Shown here: in pieces, positions 15,780 to 24,405 of the stretch | Position numbering within the stretch: position 1 is the first letter of the stretch | How the letters are laid out: each line of letters starts with the position of its first letter | Assembly: GCA_965219165.1 (NCBI GenBank) | Contig: CBDCMW010000002.1 | Span: 1,488,001-1,552,000, forward strand | Source of the DNA: Aldehydirespirator sp965219165 | GTDB taxonomy: Bacteria; Actinomycetota; Acidimicrobiia; Acidimicrobiales; Aldehydirespiratoraceae | Length of the DNA stretch: 64,000 nt | Reading direction: 5' to 3' | Made by a program: the position numbers and the translations under genes | Notes under the pieces: model-generated | What the model was told of the DNA's origin: nothing | Databases searched by the model: none | The model's input: the letters and a program-made list of their open reading frames with translations, nothing else

Positions 15780-16253
<474 letters not shown>

Positions 16254-16418
16254 GCGCATTCTGCTAGATATCCACCACTCGACTTGTCTTGCGTGACATC
16301 CTTCTTGGGCCGCCGTCTGCATGTACGGGTCGTCGAAGCGGCGTGCGGTGCGCTATTGGCGCATTCGCAGGGGGCGTCGGCGAATCGTAATCGTGCGTAC
16401 GAGGAGGAAAATCGACCC

Positions 16419-16901
16419 GTGACTCTGATCGTGCTGACGGTGCTTGCCGTGGCCTGGCTTGGATATTTCGCCCTGTGGTTCCGTGAGAGGCGCGAGGCTA
16501 GGCCGGCGCGCCACGACGGCATACTCAGCTTCAACCGTTCCCTCGATGCCTTGGGCCGCGGGGCTGCTCCGGCCGGGAGCATCGGAGAGGGCGCAAAGCC
16601 TTTGACCGACCTGTTGGAGTCGCCTCGGACTCGGCAGCAGGCCCTGCGCCGACGCCAGCATGTGGCCGCGATGCTCGTCACGCTGGCCATCGTGTCCTTG
16701 CTGGCCGTGCCGGTGTTCGGGGCAGGCTCCCTGACCGTTCACGTGCTGGCTGACCTAGGCCTGCTCCTGTTCGCGTTCGGCTCGGTCCGCCGCCAGCAGG
16801 TCCCGGCCGTGAGCCTGGCGAGTGTGCGGGTGCTCTATCCCGACCGCCCCGCGCCGAGCGATGCGGTCGCCATGCCTCTAGGGCGCGTCGCCAACGGCTG
16901 A
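16419..16901 (+). CDS. Small membrane protein, conserved-looking, function unknown
   Basis: A 160-aa protein with an N-terminal membrane span (TLIVLTVLAVAWLGYFALWF), a basic cytoplasmic linker containing SFNRSLDALGRG, then two close hydrophobic segments near residues 90-125. I chose GTG 16419 because AGGAGG at 16402-16407 precedes it and it begins directly with the membrane helix; the longer frame from 16284 adds an unlikely N-terminus. Similar topology is common in uncharacterised actinobacterial proteins. The frame ends 10 bases before the 2-epimerase gene, so they may share a transcript. Confidence 0.7.
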   Translation: MTLIVLTVLAVAWLGYFALWFRERREARPARHDGILSFNRSLDALGRGAAPAGSIGEGAKPLTDLLESPRTRQQALRRRQHVAAMLVTLAIVSLLAVPVFGAGSLTVHVLADLGLLLFAFGSVRRQQVPAVSLASVRVLYPDRPAPSDAVAMPLGRVANG

Positions 16902-16911
16902 CACGTCTGCA

Positions 16912-18027
16912 GTGATCCATGTCTTCATCGGCACGAAGGCCCAGTACATCAAGATGGCGCCGCTGCTGCGGTGCATGGATGCCGAGCAGGTCGACTATCG
17001 CCTGATCGACTCGGGCCAGCACGGTGGCCTGACGGCAGCATTGCGCGCCGAGCTGGGAGTGCGGGAGCCTGACTTCCGCTTGGGCCGGAACCGAGACGTC
17101 ATTTCCGTGCCTCAGGCCGTCGGATGGGCGTTGGGACTGGCTGGGCACCTCGCATCGCGGTCGCGGCTTCGCAACCGAGTGTTCGGCGGCCACGGCGGCG
17201 TGTGCGTCGTGCACGGCGACACACCGAGCACGCTGATGAGCGCGCTGCTGGCCAAGAGAGCCGGCATGGCCGTAGCCCATGTGGAGGCCGGTCTTCGCAC
17301 CTTCCGCTGGCTCCATCCCTTCCCCGAGGAGATCGTGCGGGTGCTAGTCGGGCGGATCGCCGACGTTCTCTTCGCCCCGGGGCCGGAGGCCGCGTCCAAC
17401 CTGAGGGACGCGGCGGTTGGGGGCCGCGTGGTGGAGCAGCCGGCGAACACCGTGCTCGAAGCGGTGCGTGACGCCCTGGGAGCCGACTGGGAGGCACTCG
17501 GGCGGCTGGGTGGTCGGTGTGACTCCGATGCTGGAGGCGACCCCTCGGGGCGGGTGGTGGTGACCATGCATCGCGTCGAGAACCTCCACCGGCGATCGCG
17601 GCGGGAGGCGCTGGTCGACCTTGTGGAGAGCCTGGCCGCCGGCTGGCCGGTCCGCTGGGTGGTGCACGGGCCCACCGAGCGGGCCCTGGCAGGTGAGGCC
17701 CGAAGGAGGCTCTCGGATGCGGGCGTGGAACTGGTGCCGCTCATGGCGTACCGGGAGTTCCTGGACAATCTCTCGTCCGCTGCGTTCGTCATCAGCGACG
17801 GAGGGTCGATCCAGGAGGAGTGCGCCCTGCTCGGGGTTCCCCTACTGGTGTGGCGAGATCGGACCGACCGCCCCGATGGCCTGGGCGAGAACGTGGTCCT
17901 CAGCCACTACGACCCGGCGGCAATCGGCGACTTCGTACGCGACCCTCATCGCCATCGGCGGCCGTCCCGCCCGCTGGAGTTCAGCCCGTCGGCTCAGATC
18001 CTCGCCGAACTCGACGACTGGCGATGA
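16912..18027 (+). CDS. UDP-N-acetylglucosamine 2-epimerase-like protein
   Basis: A GT-B-fold enzyme of the WecB family that interconverts UDP-GlcNAc and UDP-ManNAc for surface polysaccharides. VFIGTKAQYIKMAPLLRCM at the start, VVHGDTPSTLMSALLAKRAGMAVAHVEAGLRTF, VVVTMHRVENLH and ISDGGSIQEECALLGVPLLVWR are all characteristic. Length 371 aa, GTG start. Its last 47 bases overlap the convergent flippase-like gene. The neighbouring membrane protein and pyruvyltransferase suggest a small cell-envelope glycan group. The epimerase call is good, but the exact nucleotide sugar is not proven. Confidence 0.86.
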   Translation: MIHVFIGTKAQYIKMAPLLRCMDAEQVDYRLIDSGQHGGLTAALRAELGVREPDFRLGRNRDVISVPQAVGWALGLAGHLASRSRLRNRVFGGHGGVCVVHGDTPSTLMSALLAKRAGMAVAHVEAGLRTFRWLHPFPEEIVRVLVGRIADVLFAPGPEAASNLRDAAVGGRVVEQPANTVLEAVRDALGADWEALGRLGGRCDSDAGGDPSGRVVVTMHRVENLHRRSRREALVDLVESLAAGWPVRWVVHGPTERALAGEARRRLSDAGVELVPLMAYREFLDNLSSAAFVISDGGSIQEECALLGVPLLVWRDRTDRPDGLGENVVLSHYDPAAIGDFVRDPHRHRRPSRPLEFSPSAQILAELDDWR

Positions 18028-18934
18028 CCTCGCCCGCTGCGGCGGAGATGACGTCGCGGAAGACCTGCACGATCCGATATCCGGCGAACAAGGTGGCGAG
18101 GGCGATGCCGCCGCGGTCGTCCGAGGCCAGGAGGGCGACTAGGCCCAGCTCGGCAACTCCGAGCCCCTGGGGGGCGACCAGCGTGAGGAAACCCACGGTC
18201 CAGGCCACCATGAAGGCTCCCGCAGCCTCCGCTGAGCCCACTCCGTCAGCGGCAGGGAAGGCCCTCAGATAGAGGACGAAGGTCGTCGACGCCCAGGCCC
18301 AATACGCCGCCGCCGACAGCAGCACCCGCAGATATCCCCGCCGAGTGATCGCAAGCTGGACACCGCGCCGGGCCAGCAGACGGGTGACGGCTCGGCCTCC
18401 GACGAGCGGCGCGGCGGCCACTGCGGCCGCGGCCAAGGCCGCGACGGTCCATACCGCCCCACCGGGCAATGCCCCCGCGGCGCCGAGGAGGGCGACACCC
18501 GCGGCCAGTGCCACCGATGCGCTGACCATCATTTCCAGCCCCGCGGTGGCGGTGAGCGGGGCGACGGAGGCGCCTGCGGCCAGAAGCAGGGCCATCCTGC
18601 CGGCTGCGTAGGTCACTCCGAGCGGCACGTAGCGGGCGGGCAGGGCGCGGGCGGTGGCCAGGACTATCTCGCGCAGAGGCACGGGATGCCCGAGCATCCG
18701 CAAGCTCGAGTCCCAGAGAGCCGCTCCCAACCCGATGAGACCGAAGCTCGCCAGCAGAGCTGCGGCGACCGGAACGGGCCGGACGTCCTCGAACAGTTCG
18801 GCAATCTCGTCCCAGTACGTAGCCGCCAGCCAGACGATTGCGACGCCGAGCGCGGCCAGGTATACCCGACGAGCGGCGCGGGCCGCCCTCCTCAGCCGGG
18901 CCCGCCGGCCGGAGGCGGAGTCCTGTCCGGTCAT
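17981..18934 (-). CDS. LPG-synthase-TM / flippase-like integral membrane protein (UPF0104 type)
   Basis: A 317-aa polytopic membrane protein with about seven or eight spans. FMVAWTVGFLTLVAPQGLGVAELGLVALL and the preceding ALPARYVPLGVTYAAGRM resemble the lysylphosphatidylglycerol-synthetase transmembrane family, which includes lipid flippases and many uncharacterised glycolipid-linked proteins. There is no catalytic transferase domain. Next to an epimerase and a pyruvyltransferase, a role in moving a lipid-linked glycan is reasonable inference. Its 3' end overlaps the epimerase gene tail to tail. Confidence 0.75.
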   Translation of the reverse strand: MTGQDSASGRRARLRRAARAARRVYLAALGVAIVWLAATYWDEIAELFEDVRPVPVAAALLASFGLIGLGAALWDSSLRMLGHPVPLREIVLATARALPARYVPLGVTYAAGRMALLLAAGASVAPLTATAGLEMMVSASVALAAGVALLGAAGALPGGAVWTVAALAAAAVAAAPLVGGRAVTRLLARRGVQLAITRRGYLRVLLSAAAYWAWASTTFVLYLRAFPAADGVGSAEAAGAFMVAWTVGFLTLVAPQGLGVAELGLVALLASDDRGGIALATLFAGYRIVQVFRDVISAAAGEVIASRRVRRGSEPTG

Positions 18935-18965
18935 CGGGGCGGATCCCGCCGGGCTAGCCGTCGGC

Positions 18966-20048
18966 TCACCAGGCGCCCTCGGCCAGTCTGTCCAGGGCGG
19001 AGTCGTTCGCCGCGAGGCGCCGGATCAGCGCGGCTCGAGCGTCAGGCGCCCGGCTGGGAGCCGCCAACGCGTCCGAGACCGCGGTGGCCAGTTGTGGAGC
19101 CTCGAGCTGGCCGAGATCTAGCAGAGGGGCCCATCCGCCCCCTTCAGCGGCCAGGGCGGCCATCTTCGGAGAGCTGTCGAGCAGGACGGTCGGACGGCCG
19201 TGCAGCAGCGCGGCGATGGCACCGTGGTAGCGCATGGTGACCACCATGCGGCTGCGTCCCACTTCGGTGACGACGGTGTGCAGGGTCGGCGCCACCACCT
19301 CGGCAGGCGTGGTGAGCCGGTCGGCGAGTTCGGTGTGCAGCGGGCCGTCACGGCTGGCTTGGAACGCGACGAAGCGGGGGGCAAGACCGGTCGCGGCCGC
19401 GGCGGCGTCGATCGAGCGGGCCATCCGGTCGAGCGCGGCGGGAGACGGCTTCGATCTCTCGGCCTTGGCCGCAGCCGTTCGCAGGCCGCGCTGGTTGGCG
19501 GGCCGAAGGATCACGCACATGGTGTCGGCCGGCTCCACCGGCTCAGGCTCGAGTGCCATCACCGGGTCCGCGCCAACGGCGACGTCGTCCAGTCCCCAGC
19601 TGCGGAGCCGTCGGGCCGAGTCGGCGTCGCGCACGACGATGCGGCGGAGCCGCCGCAGCGAGCTTCCGCCCAGGCTGCGTCCCGGCAGTCCGTGCACGTG
19701 CCCGACCCCCATTCCCACCGCCGCCATAGGACAGCGCCGCGCCGCCGCCCACAGGCGCGAGGTGTGGAAGGGAATGTTCCACGGCGAGGTCTCCGACTGG
19801 ATCAACCCTCCCGCGATCGCCATCCCGTCGCAGTCGCGCAGGGCCCGCCGGAGGGACAGCCACTGGCTCGGGTTGCGGTGCGTGACCGATCCGATCCCGT
19901 GTTCACGGCTCGTGCGGGCCGAGTCGATGCTGACGGCGACAGGCTCGGTGTTGCGGTCTCGCAGGGCTTGGACCAAGCACTGGAGGATCAGCTCGTCGCC
20001 GAGGTTGTCGGAGCCGAACCAGCCGGCGACGGCGATCCGTCGAGTCAC
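18966..20048 (-). CDS. Polysaccharide pyruvyltransferase family protein (CsaB-like)
   Basis: A 360-aa GT-B-like enzyme that would add a pyruvate ketal to a sugar of a wall polymer. The start RRIAVAGWFGSDNLGDELIL is the typical N-terminal signature (G-x-x-N-x-G-D-E). AVGMGVGHVHGLPGR, IVVRDADSARRLRSWG and MVVTMRYHGAIAALLHGRPTVLLD match the PS_pyruv_trans family, in which the RxHG-like histidine is conserved. GTG start at 20048. It is 31 bases upstream of, and on the same strand as, the flippase-like gene, so the two are probably co-transcribed. Confidence 0.85.
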   Translation of the reverse strand: MTRRIAVAGWFGSDNLGDELILQCLVQALRDRNTEPVAVSIDSARTSREHGIGSVTHRNPSQWLSLRRALRDCDGMAIAGGLIQSETSPWNIPFHTSRLWAAARRCPMAAVGMGVGHVHGLPGRSLGGSSLRRLRRIVVRDADSARRLRSWGLDDVAVGADPVMALEPEPVEPADTMCVILRPANQRGLRTAAAKAERSKPSPAALDRMARSIDAAAAATGLAPRFVAFQASRDGPLHTELADRLTTPAEVVAPTLHTVVTEVGRSRMVVTMRYHGAIAALLHGRPTVLLDSSPKMAALAAEGGGWAPLLDLGQLEAPQLATAVSDALAAPSRAPDARAALIRRLAANDSALDRLAEGAW

Positions 20049-20140
20049 AACAAGGTCCGCCCCGACACAGCCGGCAGCCTACGTTCGCCGGGGATGTGGT
20101 CCGGTGTGCTGGGCCGCGCCGGTAAACTCGCCCCTCCCGC

Positions 20141-20214
20141 GGGGGTGTAGCTCAGTTGGCTAGAGCGCCTCGGTCGCATCGAGGAGGCCAGGGGTTCGAA
20201 TCCCCTCACCTCCA
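20141..20214 (+). tRNA. tRNA-Ala (anticodon CGC)
   Basis: A 74-nt cloverleaf. The acceptor GGGGGTG pairs with CACCTCC (one G-T), the anticodon stem is CCTCG/CGAGG with loop GTCGCAT and anticodon CGC at 20175-20177. The T arm is AGGGG-TTCGAAT-CCCCT and the discriminator A. Reads GCG codons. No duplicated 3' end (attachment site) was noticed nearby. Confidence 0.93.
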
Positions 20215-20554
20215 CCCCGGTACAGCGCCCGCCAGGGTCAAGGCGGCGGCTGCTCGACACGCTCCTCGAACGTCGCGAGCCCATTCCTGAAGCCCTGAAA
20301 TCGTGAGCCAACGCCGTGGCGGGCGGCCAGCGCAAGCCACCCACCGGCAGGGGTGACTACGAGACACCACGCCGACTACACCGGCCTACTCCTCATCCGT
20401 GAACTCGCCGCGAACGAGCTCACGGGCCTACTGCATCGCCGAGTCCCGTTCCGAGAACCGCCGGACGCCGACCGAAGCCGAGATGGCATGGCGGCCACTG
20501 GCGCGGTATCCACGGAGGCTCGACCGTTGGCAGGCAGGAGGCGCTGGCGTAGAT
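20215..20554. other. 340-base gap after tRNA-Ala with no confident gene
   Basis: Several overlapping open frames cross this stretch but none has a convincing start or recognisable product. The composition is like the flanks. The frame reading YCIAESRSENRRTPTEAEMAW near 20430-20500 looks protein-like and could be a decayed gene remnant, which I cannot establish. Confidence 0.4.
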
Positions 20555-21751
20555 TCAGATTCGCAGGATGGCGTTCTGTTCTGCGCAGGCAGCCGAGCCG
20601 GGGCCGGATCTTGGGACAGGCTCGGGCTGGGTCGGGGGTCGAAGTGTGTGCCGGCGGTTGTTGTCGCGGTGGAGTTGCCAGTTGTCGTCGTGGGTGAGGT
20701 GGTGGCAGCGTTGGCACAACAGGGCGAGGTTGTCGACATCGGTGGGTCCGCCCTTGGTCCACCACGTGATGTGGTGGGGCTCGCATCTCTCGACTGGGGA
20801 GCCGCAGTTGACGCAGCCGCCGTCACGGGCCGCCAGCACCATGCGCTGGCCTGCGCTGGAGTGGCGGTCGGTTCTTCCTAGCCACAGCGGGTCGCCCTCC
20901 GCATTGAAGATCGCGGGCAGGATCTTCGCCTCCGCGGCGATGCGGGCGATCTGATCGGCGGGCACCGGCAGGCCGTCGTCATAGCGCAGGTCACGCAGCT
21001 CGCGTGTGACGGTGTCGTAGTCGGCGATCACCAACAAAGTGGTATCGGGGCGGCCGAAAGCTCCCTCGCCGGTGATCAAGTTGGCCAGCGCGTCGGCGCG
21101 GCGCTGCTGGGGAGTGAGTGGCCCGCAGCGGTCCGCCCCGTTGCGGTAGGTGCGCACCATCTGCTCGAAGGCCATGCTGATGCGCTTGCCTGTGCAGTGG
21201 TCGTAGTACGCCGACAGCCGCCATGACCCGTCGGGGTCCTGCACCAGCGACGCCCACCGGTTCTGGCGCTGGCGGTTGTGCTCGGCGCTGGAGTCCTGGG
21301 TGCTCATGTAATGGCGGGTCATGCGGGCGAACATGTCCACCGGGTAGCCGCGAGCCATTTCCAGCAGAGCGGGCTCGTCGGCATGTTCAGGATCCGCTCC
21401 CACCCTGGCGATAACCCGGGCATGGCCCACAGTGATCTCCCCAGCACGCCAAGCCTCTCGCGTGGCCAGGAATTCGTCCAGTGACGCGGCCAGTTCAGTG
21501 TCCGCATTCGCTTGTCGCGCTGAGACGTGCAGCTTCTCGCGCATGATCGCCGCGGCGCCTCGCCCGCCCATACGCCGGTGCATCTCCGCGGCGGTGTCGG
21601 CCAACCTCGCCTCCACCCAGCACCGCTCCCGCCCGAGCTGCGCCATCCGCTCGGTGAGCTCCGCATCGCTCAACGAGCTCACATCGGCATCCCCGACACA
21701 TCCCCCGCCTCGAGCGCATGTCACCCGATCCGGATCGACCATCAATTCCAT
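20555..21751 (-). CDS. DUF222 / HNH endonuclease domain protein (13E12-repeat type)
   Basis: A 398-aa protein with an N-terminal DUF222 region (LSDAELTERMAQLGRERCWVEARLA onward) and a C-terminal HNH nuclease module near residues 325-375. The motif is CVNCGSPVERCEPHHITWWTKGG, then DNLALLCQRCHHLTH, with zinc cysteines and the catalytic His pair intact. Actinobacteria often carry many dispersed copies of this family, some inside selfish or phage-derived loci. It sits beside tRNA-Ala at the left edge of an accessory region. Whether it is still mobile is unknown. No inverted repeats are evident around it. Confidence 0.88.
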   Translation of the reverse strand: MELMVDPDRVTCARGGGCVGDADVSSLSDAELTERMAQLGRERCWVEARLADTAAEMHRRMGGRGAAAIMREKLHVSARQANADTELAASLDEFLATREAWRAGEITVGHARVIARVGADPEHADEPALLEMARGYPVDMFARMTRHYMSTQDSSAEHNRQRQNRWASLVQDPDGSWRLSAYYDHCTGKRISMAFEQMVRTYRNGADRCGPLTPQQRRADALANLITGEGAFGRPDTTLLVIADYDTVTRELRDLRYDDGLPVPADQIARIAAEAKILPAIFNAEGDPLWLGRTDRHSSAGQRMVLAARDGGCVNCGSPVERCEPHHITWWTKGGPTDVDNLALLCQRCHHLTHDDNWQLHRDNNRRHTLRPPTQPEPVPRSGPGSAACAEQNAILRI

Positions 21752-21899
21752 GCTTAGGAACCATATGCAGGGGGTGTGACAAACAGCAGTGAATAAACTT
21801 CAAATATCAGAAAAACCTATCGTCGGCGGGTCGGAGTCAGCTGACGGCCTGCGGTGCGGGTATGCCGGGTTGCATGCTTTGGGAAATTCGCCCCTCCCG

Positions 21900-22373
21900 T
21901 CAGGGTCGGGTGCGCGCGGCGACGAGGTCGGCGACGTTGCGCGCCAGGGCCGTGTGCAGGGCGAGCAGCGTCTCGGTTCGGCGCACCTCGTCGATGGCGG
22001 CGATCCGCTGGAGGGTCTTGTGGAGGTCGTCGTTGGTGGCCGCCACGATCCTCACGAGGAGGTCGCCGCGCCCCGTGACCGTGTGGATCTCGAGAACCTC
22101 GTCGATCTTCGACAGCGCCCGCACGGCGGCCTCGTGCGCTCCCTGGGCGATGGTGAGCGTCGTGAAGGCGCAGACGCCGAACCCGGCCGAGCGTGGTTCG
22201 ATGTCGGGGCCGTAACCCACGATCACCTTCCTGGCCTCCAGGCGCCGGATGCGATCGTGCACTGTCCCCCGGGCAAGACCCGTCAGCCGGGCCATCTCCG
22301 ACACGCTGCTGCGGGGTTGCCGGCGCAGCACGCCGATGAGCCGGCGATCGATGTCGTCCAGAGGGATGTGCAT
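21900..22373 (-). CDS. Lrp/AsnC family transcriptional regulator
   Basis: A 157-aa regulator with an N-terminal winged HTH (DDIDRRLIGVLRRQPRSSVSEMARLTGLARGTVHDRIRRLE) and a C-terminal RAM/AsnC effector domain (about residues 70-150). Such proteins sense amino acids. The start used is ATG 22373; 22391 is possible. Divergent from the HPPD-like gene across an AT-rich gap with a palindrome. That position and the nearby amino-acid-type ABC importer and 2-oxo-acid oxidoreductase make it the likely regulator of this island. Confidence 0.88.
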   Translation of the reverse strand: MHIPLDDIDRRLIGVLRRQPRSSVSEMARLTGLARGTVHDRIRRLEARKVIVGYGPDIEPRSAGFGVCAFTTLTIAQGAHEAAVRALSKIDEVLEIHTVTGRGDLLVRIVAATNDDLHKTLQRIAAIDEVRRTETLLALHTALARNVADLVAARTRP

Positions 22374-22439
22374 ACTGCGTCCGTCGGGCATGCTTCGTCT
22401 CCTCCTGTGCCGTCATTCTGCTCAAGAGATTTAGAAATA

Positions 22440-22460
22440 ATAGATGTATTGATTATCTAT
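22440..22460. promoter_or_regulatory. AT-rich palindrome, candidate Lrp operator
   Basis: ATAGAT and ATCTAT form inverted arms separated by 9 bases, in a strikingly AT-rich stretch (22425-22500) between the divergent Lrp gene and the HPPD-like gene. The size and symmetry suit an Lrp-type site. Confidence 0.45.
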
Positions 22461-22535
22461 ATGGCAAATTATGGATCAGTCTGCTTATCTACATTCTGCA
22501 CCTCCATCACAACCGAAGCACGAGGAGCGAGCGCC

Positions 22536-23165
22536 ATGACACACCTCAAGAAGGTCGATCACGTCACCTACGCCTGCGAGAAGGGCTCCATCGAGCGTTG
22601 GGCGTGGTTCCACATCGAGGTGGAGGGAGGAACGCTCATCAACCGGATCGACGACGTGCGTCCGGATGATCCCAACTCGAGCATGAAACTCTGGTGCATC
22701 GACTACGGCGACTTCGGAGTCGCGCTGATCGAGGGCATCGATCGGGCCGAGCGTTCACAGGTGACGAGGTTCGTAGAGCGCCACGGCGACCACTCCTGCC
22801 AGCACGTCGCCTACGAGGCCCATGACCTGGACGGGTTCACTGCGCACGTCCAGCGCATGGGGGGATCGGTGCGCGGCCCCAAGTTGGTGCGCCACGACGG
22901 GTTCGGTGTGCTCGAGCAACTCTTCGCCCGGGGCTACGAGGCGGGCGACGCAGACGAGGTGCCGTTTCCGGAGTACGTGCAACGTCCCGACGTCGGAGTT
23001 GGCGGCGAGGTGGCGATCACCTTCGCCGCCGAGACCGGAAACGGGTTCTATGTGCAGATCGCCGACGCGGTGGCCGGCCGTGACGTCGCGCCGTTCTTCG
23101 ACTTCTCCGCCATGCCGCAGCACTGGACCGTCCCCGAGCCCGCGTCCCGGGCCGCGACGACCTGA
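22536..23165 (+). CDS. HPPD-like VOC family protein
   Basis: A 209-aa vicinal-oxygen-chelate protein resembling part of 4-hydroxyphenylpyruvate dioxygenase. LKKVDHVTYAC (His9) and HSCQHVAYEAHDLDGFTAHV (His90) look like the first two iron ligands, and GYEAGDADEVPFPEYVQRP is HPPD-like. The expected third ligand, Glu, seems to be Gln174 in GFYVQIAD. It is about half the length of canonical HPPD. ATG 22536 follows GAGGAG at a good distance. Given the downstream indolepyruvate oxidoreductase, an aromatic 2-oxo acid is a reasonable ligand, but the reaction is unproven. Confidence 0.7.
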   Translation: MTHLKKVDHVTYACEKGSIERWAWFHIEVEGGTLINRIDDVRPDDPNSSMKLWCIDYGDFGVALIEGIDRAERSQVTRFVERHGDHSCQHVAYEAHDLDGFTAHVQRMGGSVRGPKLVRHDGFGVLEQLFARGYEAGDADEVPFPEYVQRPDVGVGGEVAITFAAETGNGFYVQIADAVAGRDVAPFFDFSAMPQHWTVPEPASRAATT

Positions 23166-23219
23166 GACTCGAACGCAGAGCGAAACGCGCCGGAACGGCG
23201 CCGGATCAGGATCTCCCAC

Positions 23220-24191
23220 TCAGACGCCGGCAGGGGCGGGGTCTGCGATGAGCACTCTGGCGCGCACGGCGGGGTCTGCGATGAGCACTCTGGCGCGCAC
23301 GGCGGTCTCCGAGGGCAACTCGTCGAACAGATCGTGGTAGTCGCTCGAGAACCGGCCGAGGTGATGCAGGCCGCTGCTGGTTGCTGCGCGGCTCACGGAG
23401 TGCCGGCCGCCCTCGAGCAGCCGGCGGGCGTTGTTGAGCCTCAGCAGCTTGTGGAACCGGGCGGGGCTCACCGAGACGCACTTGTCGAACGCCTGCTCAA
23501 GCGTGCGGCGCGATGTCCCCACCCGAGTGGCGACCTCGGGCATCGACAGCGACTCCGTGAGAGCATCGAGCATGATGTCGCGGGCTGCCCGGTAGAGCAC
23601 GATCGAAGCGTGTGACGATCCCTGAGCCGCGCTCGGCGCCGTGAGCAGTTCCACCATCAGCGCGTGCACGACCGATCGCGGCACTGAGACGCTTTGAGAG
23701 GCCGGGTCCCAGGATCGCAGGGCGCTGCTCGCCACGGCTCGGAACCTCCGGCTGAGTTCGGGATCAGCGACGCGGCGCACCCGCCCGGTCTGCTGATTCG
23801 AGAGGCGGCGCAGCGGCAGGGAGGCCGCCGACGCCAGCGAGACGCTGAAGACGGCTGGCTCGACGCCCGCATCGATGACAGCCTCGTAGGCGCCGCCGGG
23901 TCCCACCAGTAGCACGTCGTCCATGGTGAAGGCAGATCCGTTCGAGAGCGAGGGGCCGGGGGCGCTGAGCAGCACGACCGCGCTGATGACGCCGCTCGGC
24001 CCTGCACCCTGCTGGCCGAGCCGGCGGTTCGTACGTTCGACGAAGAACCCCACTTCCTCGCTGTCGCAGGCGAGGAACGCGCCGGTGTACGAGCCGGAAT
24101 CCAACTGTTGGTAGGCCTGATCGAAGCCGGTCAGTTGCTCCGCTTGGTCGTCGATACTGCTGTACCGCTGCAACGTGGCGCCAGCCCGCAT
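23220..24191 (-). CDS. AraC family transcriptional regulator
   Basis: A 323-aa regulator. Residues from about 215 to 300 hold a double HTH of AraC type (LSMPEVATRVGTSRRTLEQAF, then LLRLNNARRLL and LGRFSSDYHDLFDELP). The N-terminal ~190 residues resemble the cupin-like AraC_binding_2 domain. The extreme C-terminus is unusual: VRARVLIADPA occurs twice in tandem because of an exact 33-bp duplication. Divergent from the alpha/beta hydrolase gene and next to the transporter, so it may control them. Confidence 0.87.
   Translation of the reverse strand: MRAGATLQRYSSIDDQAEQLTGFDQAYQQLDSGSYTGAFLACDSEEVGFFVERTNRRLGQQGAGPSGVISAVVLLSAPGPSLSNGSAFTMDDVLLVGPGGAYEAVIDAGVEPAVFSVSLASAASLPLRRLSNQQTGRVRRVADPELSRRFRAVASSALRSWDPASQSVSVPRSVVHALMVELLTAPSAAQGSSHASIVLYRAARDIMLDALTESLSMPEVATRVGTSRRTLEQAFDKCVSVSPARFHKLLRLNNARRLLEGGRHSVSRAATSSGLHHLGRFSSDYHDLFDELPSETAVRARVLIADPAVRARVLIADPAPAGV
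23238..23303. repeat. Exact 33-bp tandem duplication in the AraC gene C-terminus
   Basis: 23238-23270 and 23271-23303 are identical. The unit encodes eleven residues and lies a few codons before the stop; the length keeps the reading frame. Confidence 0.95.
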
Positions 24192-24405
24192 GTCAGGACA
24201 TTACGGTCCGCGCACCGGCCCTGTCCAGCGTCTGCTGCGTAAAACGGACAAGAAATATCCGGATCCGGACAGGAGCCAGCGCTCGGGGGATAGCGCCGAG
24301 GGTGGCGGAGAGTTGTCATTGGCGCGTCGACGAGGCGCGAACTGCGATCGAATCGCAGTCCGCGCCGTCGGCTCCCGACATCCCGGTGACTTCAAGGAGT
24401 CGAGC

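Noticed and set aside
20045..20344. Small open frame containing GFEPLASSM
   Set aside because: This is the usual false frame read through a tRNA gene on the opposite strand (tRNA-Ala).
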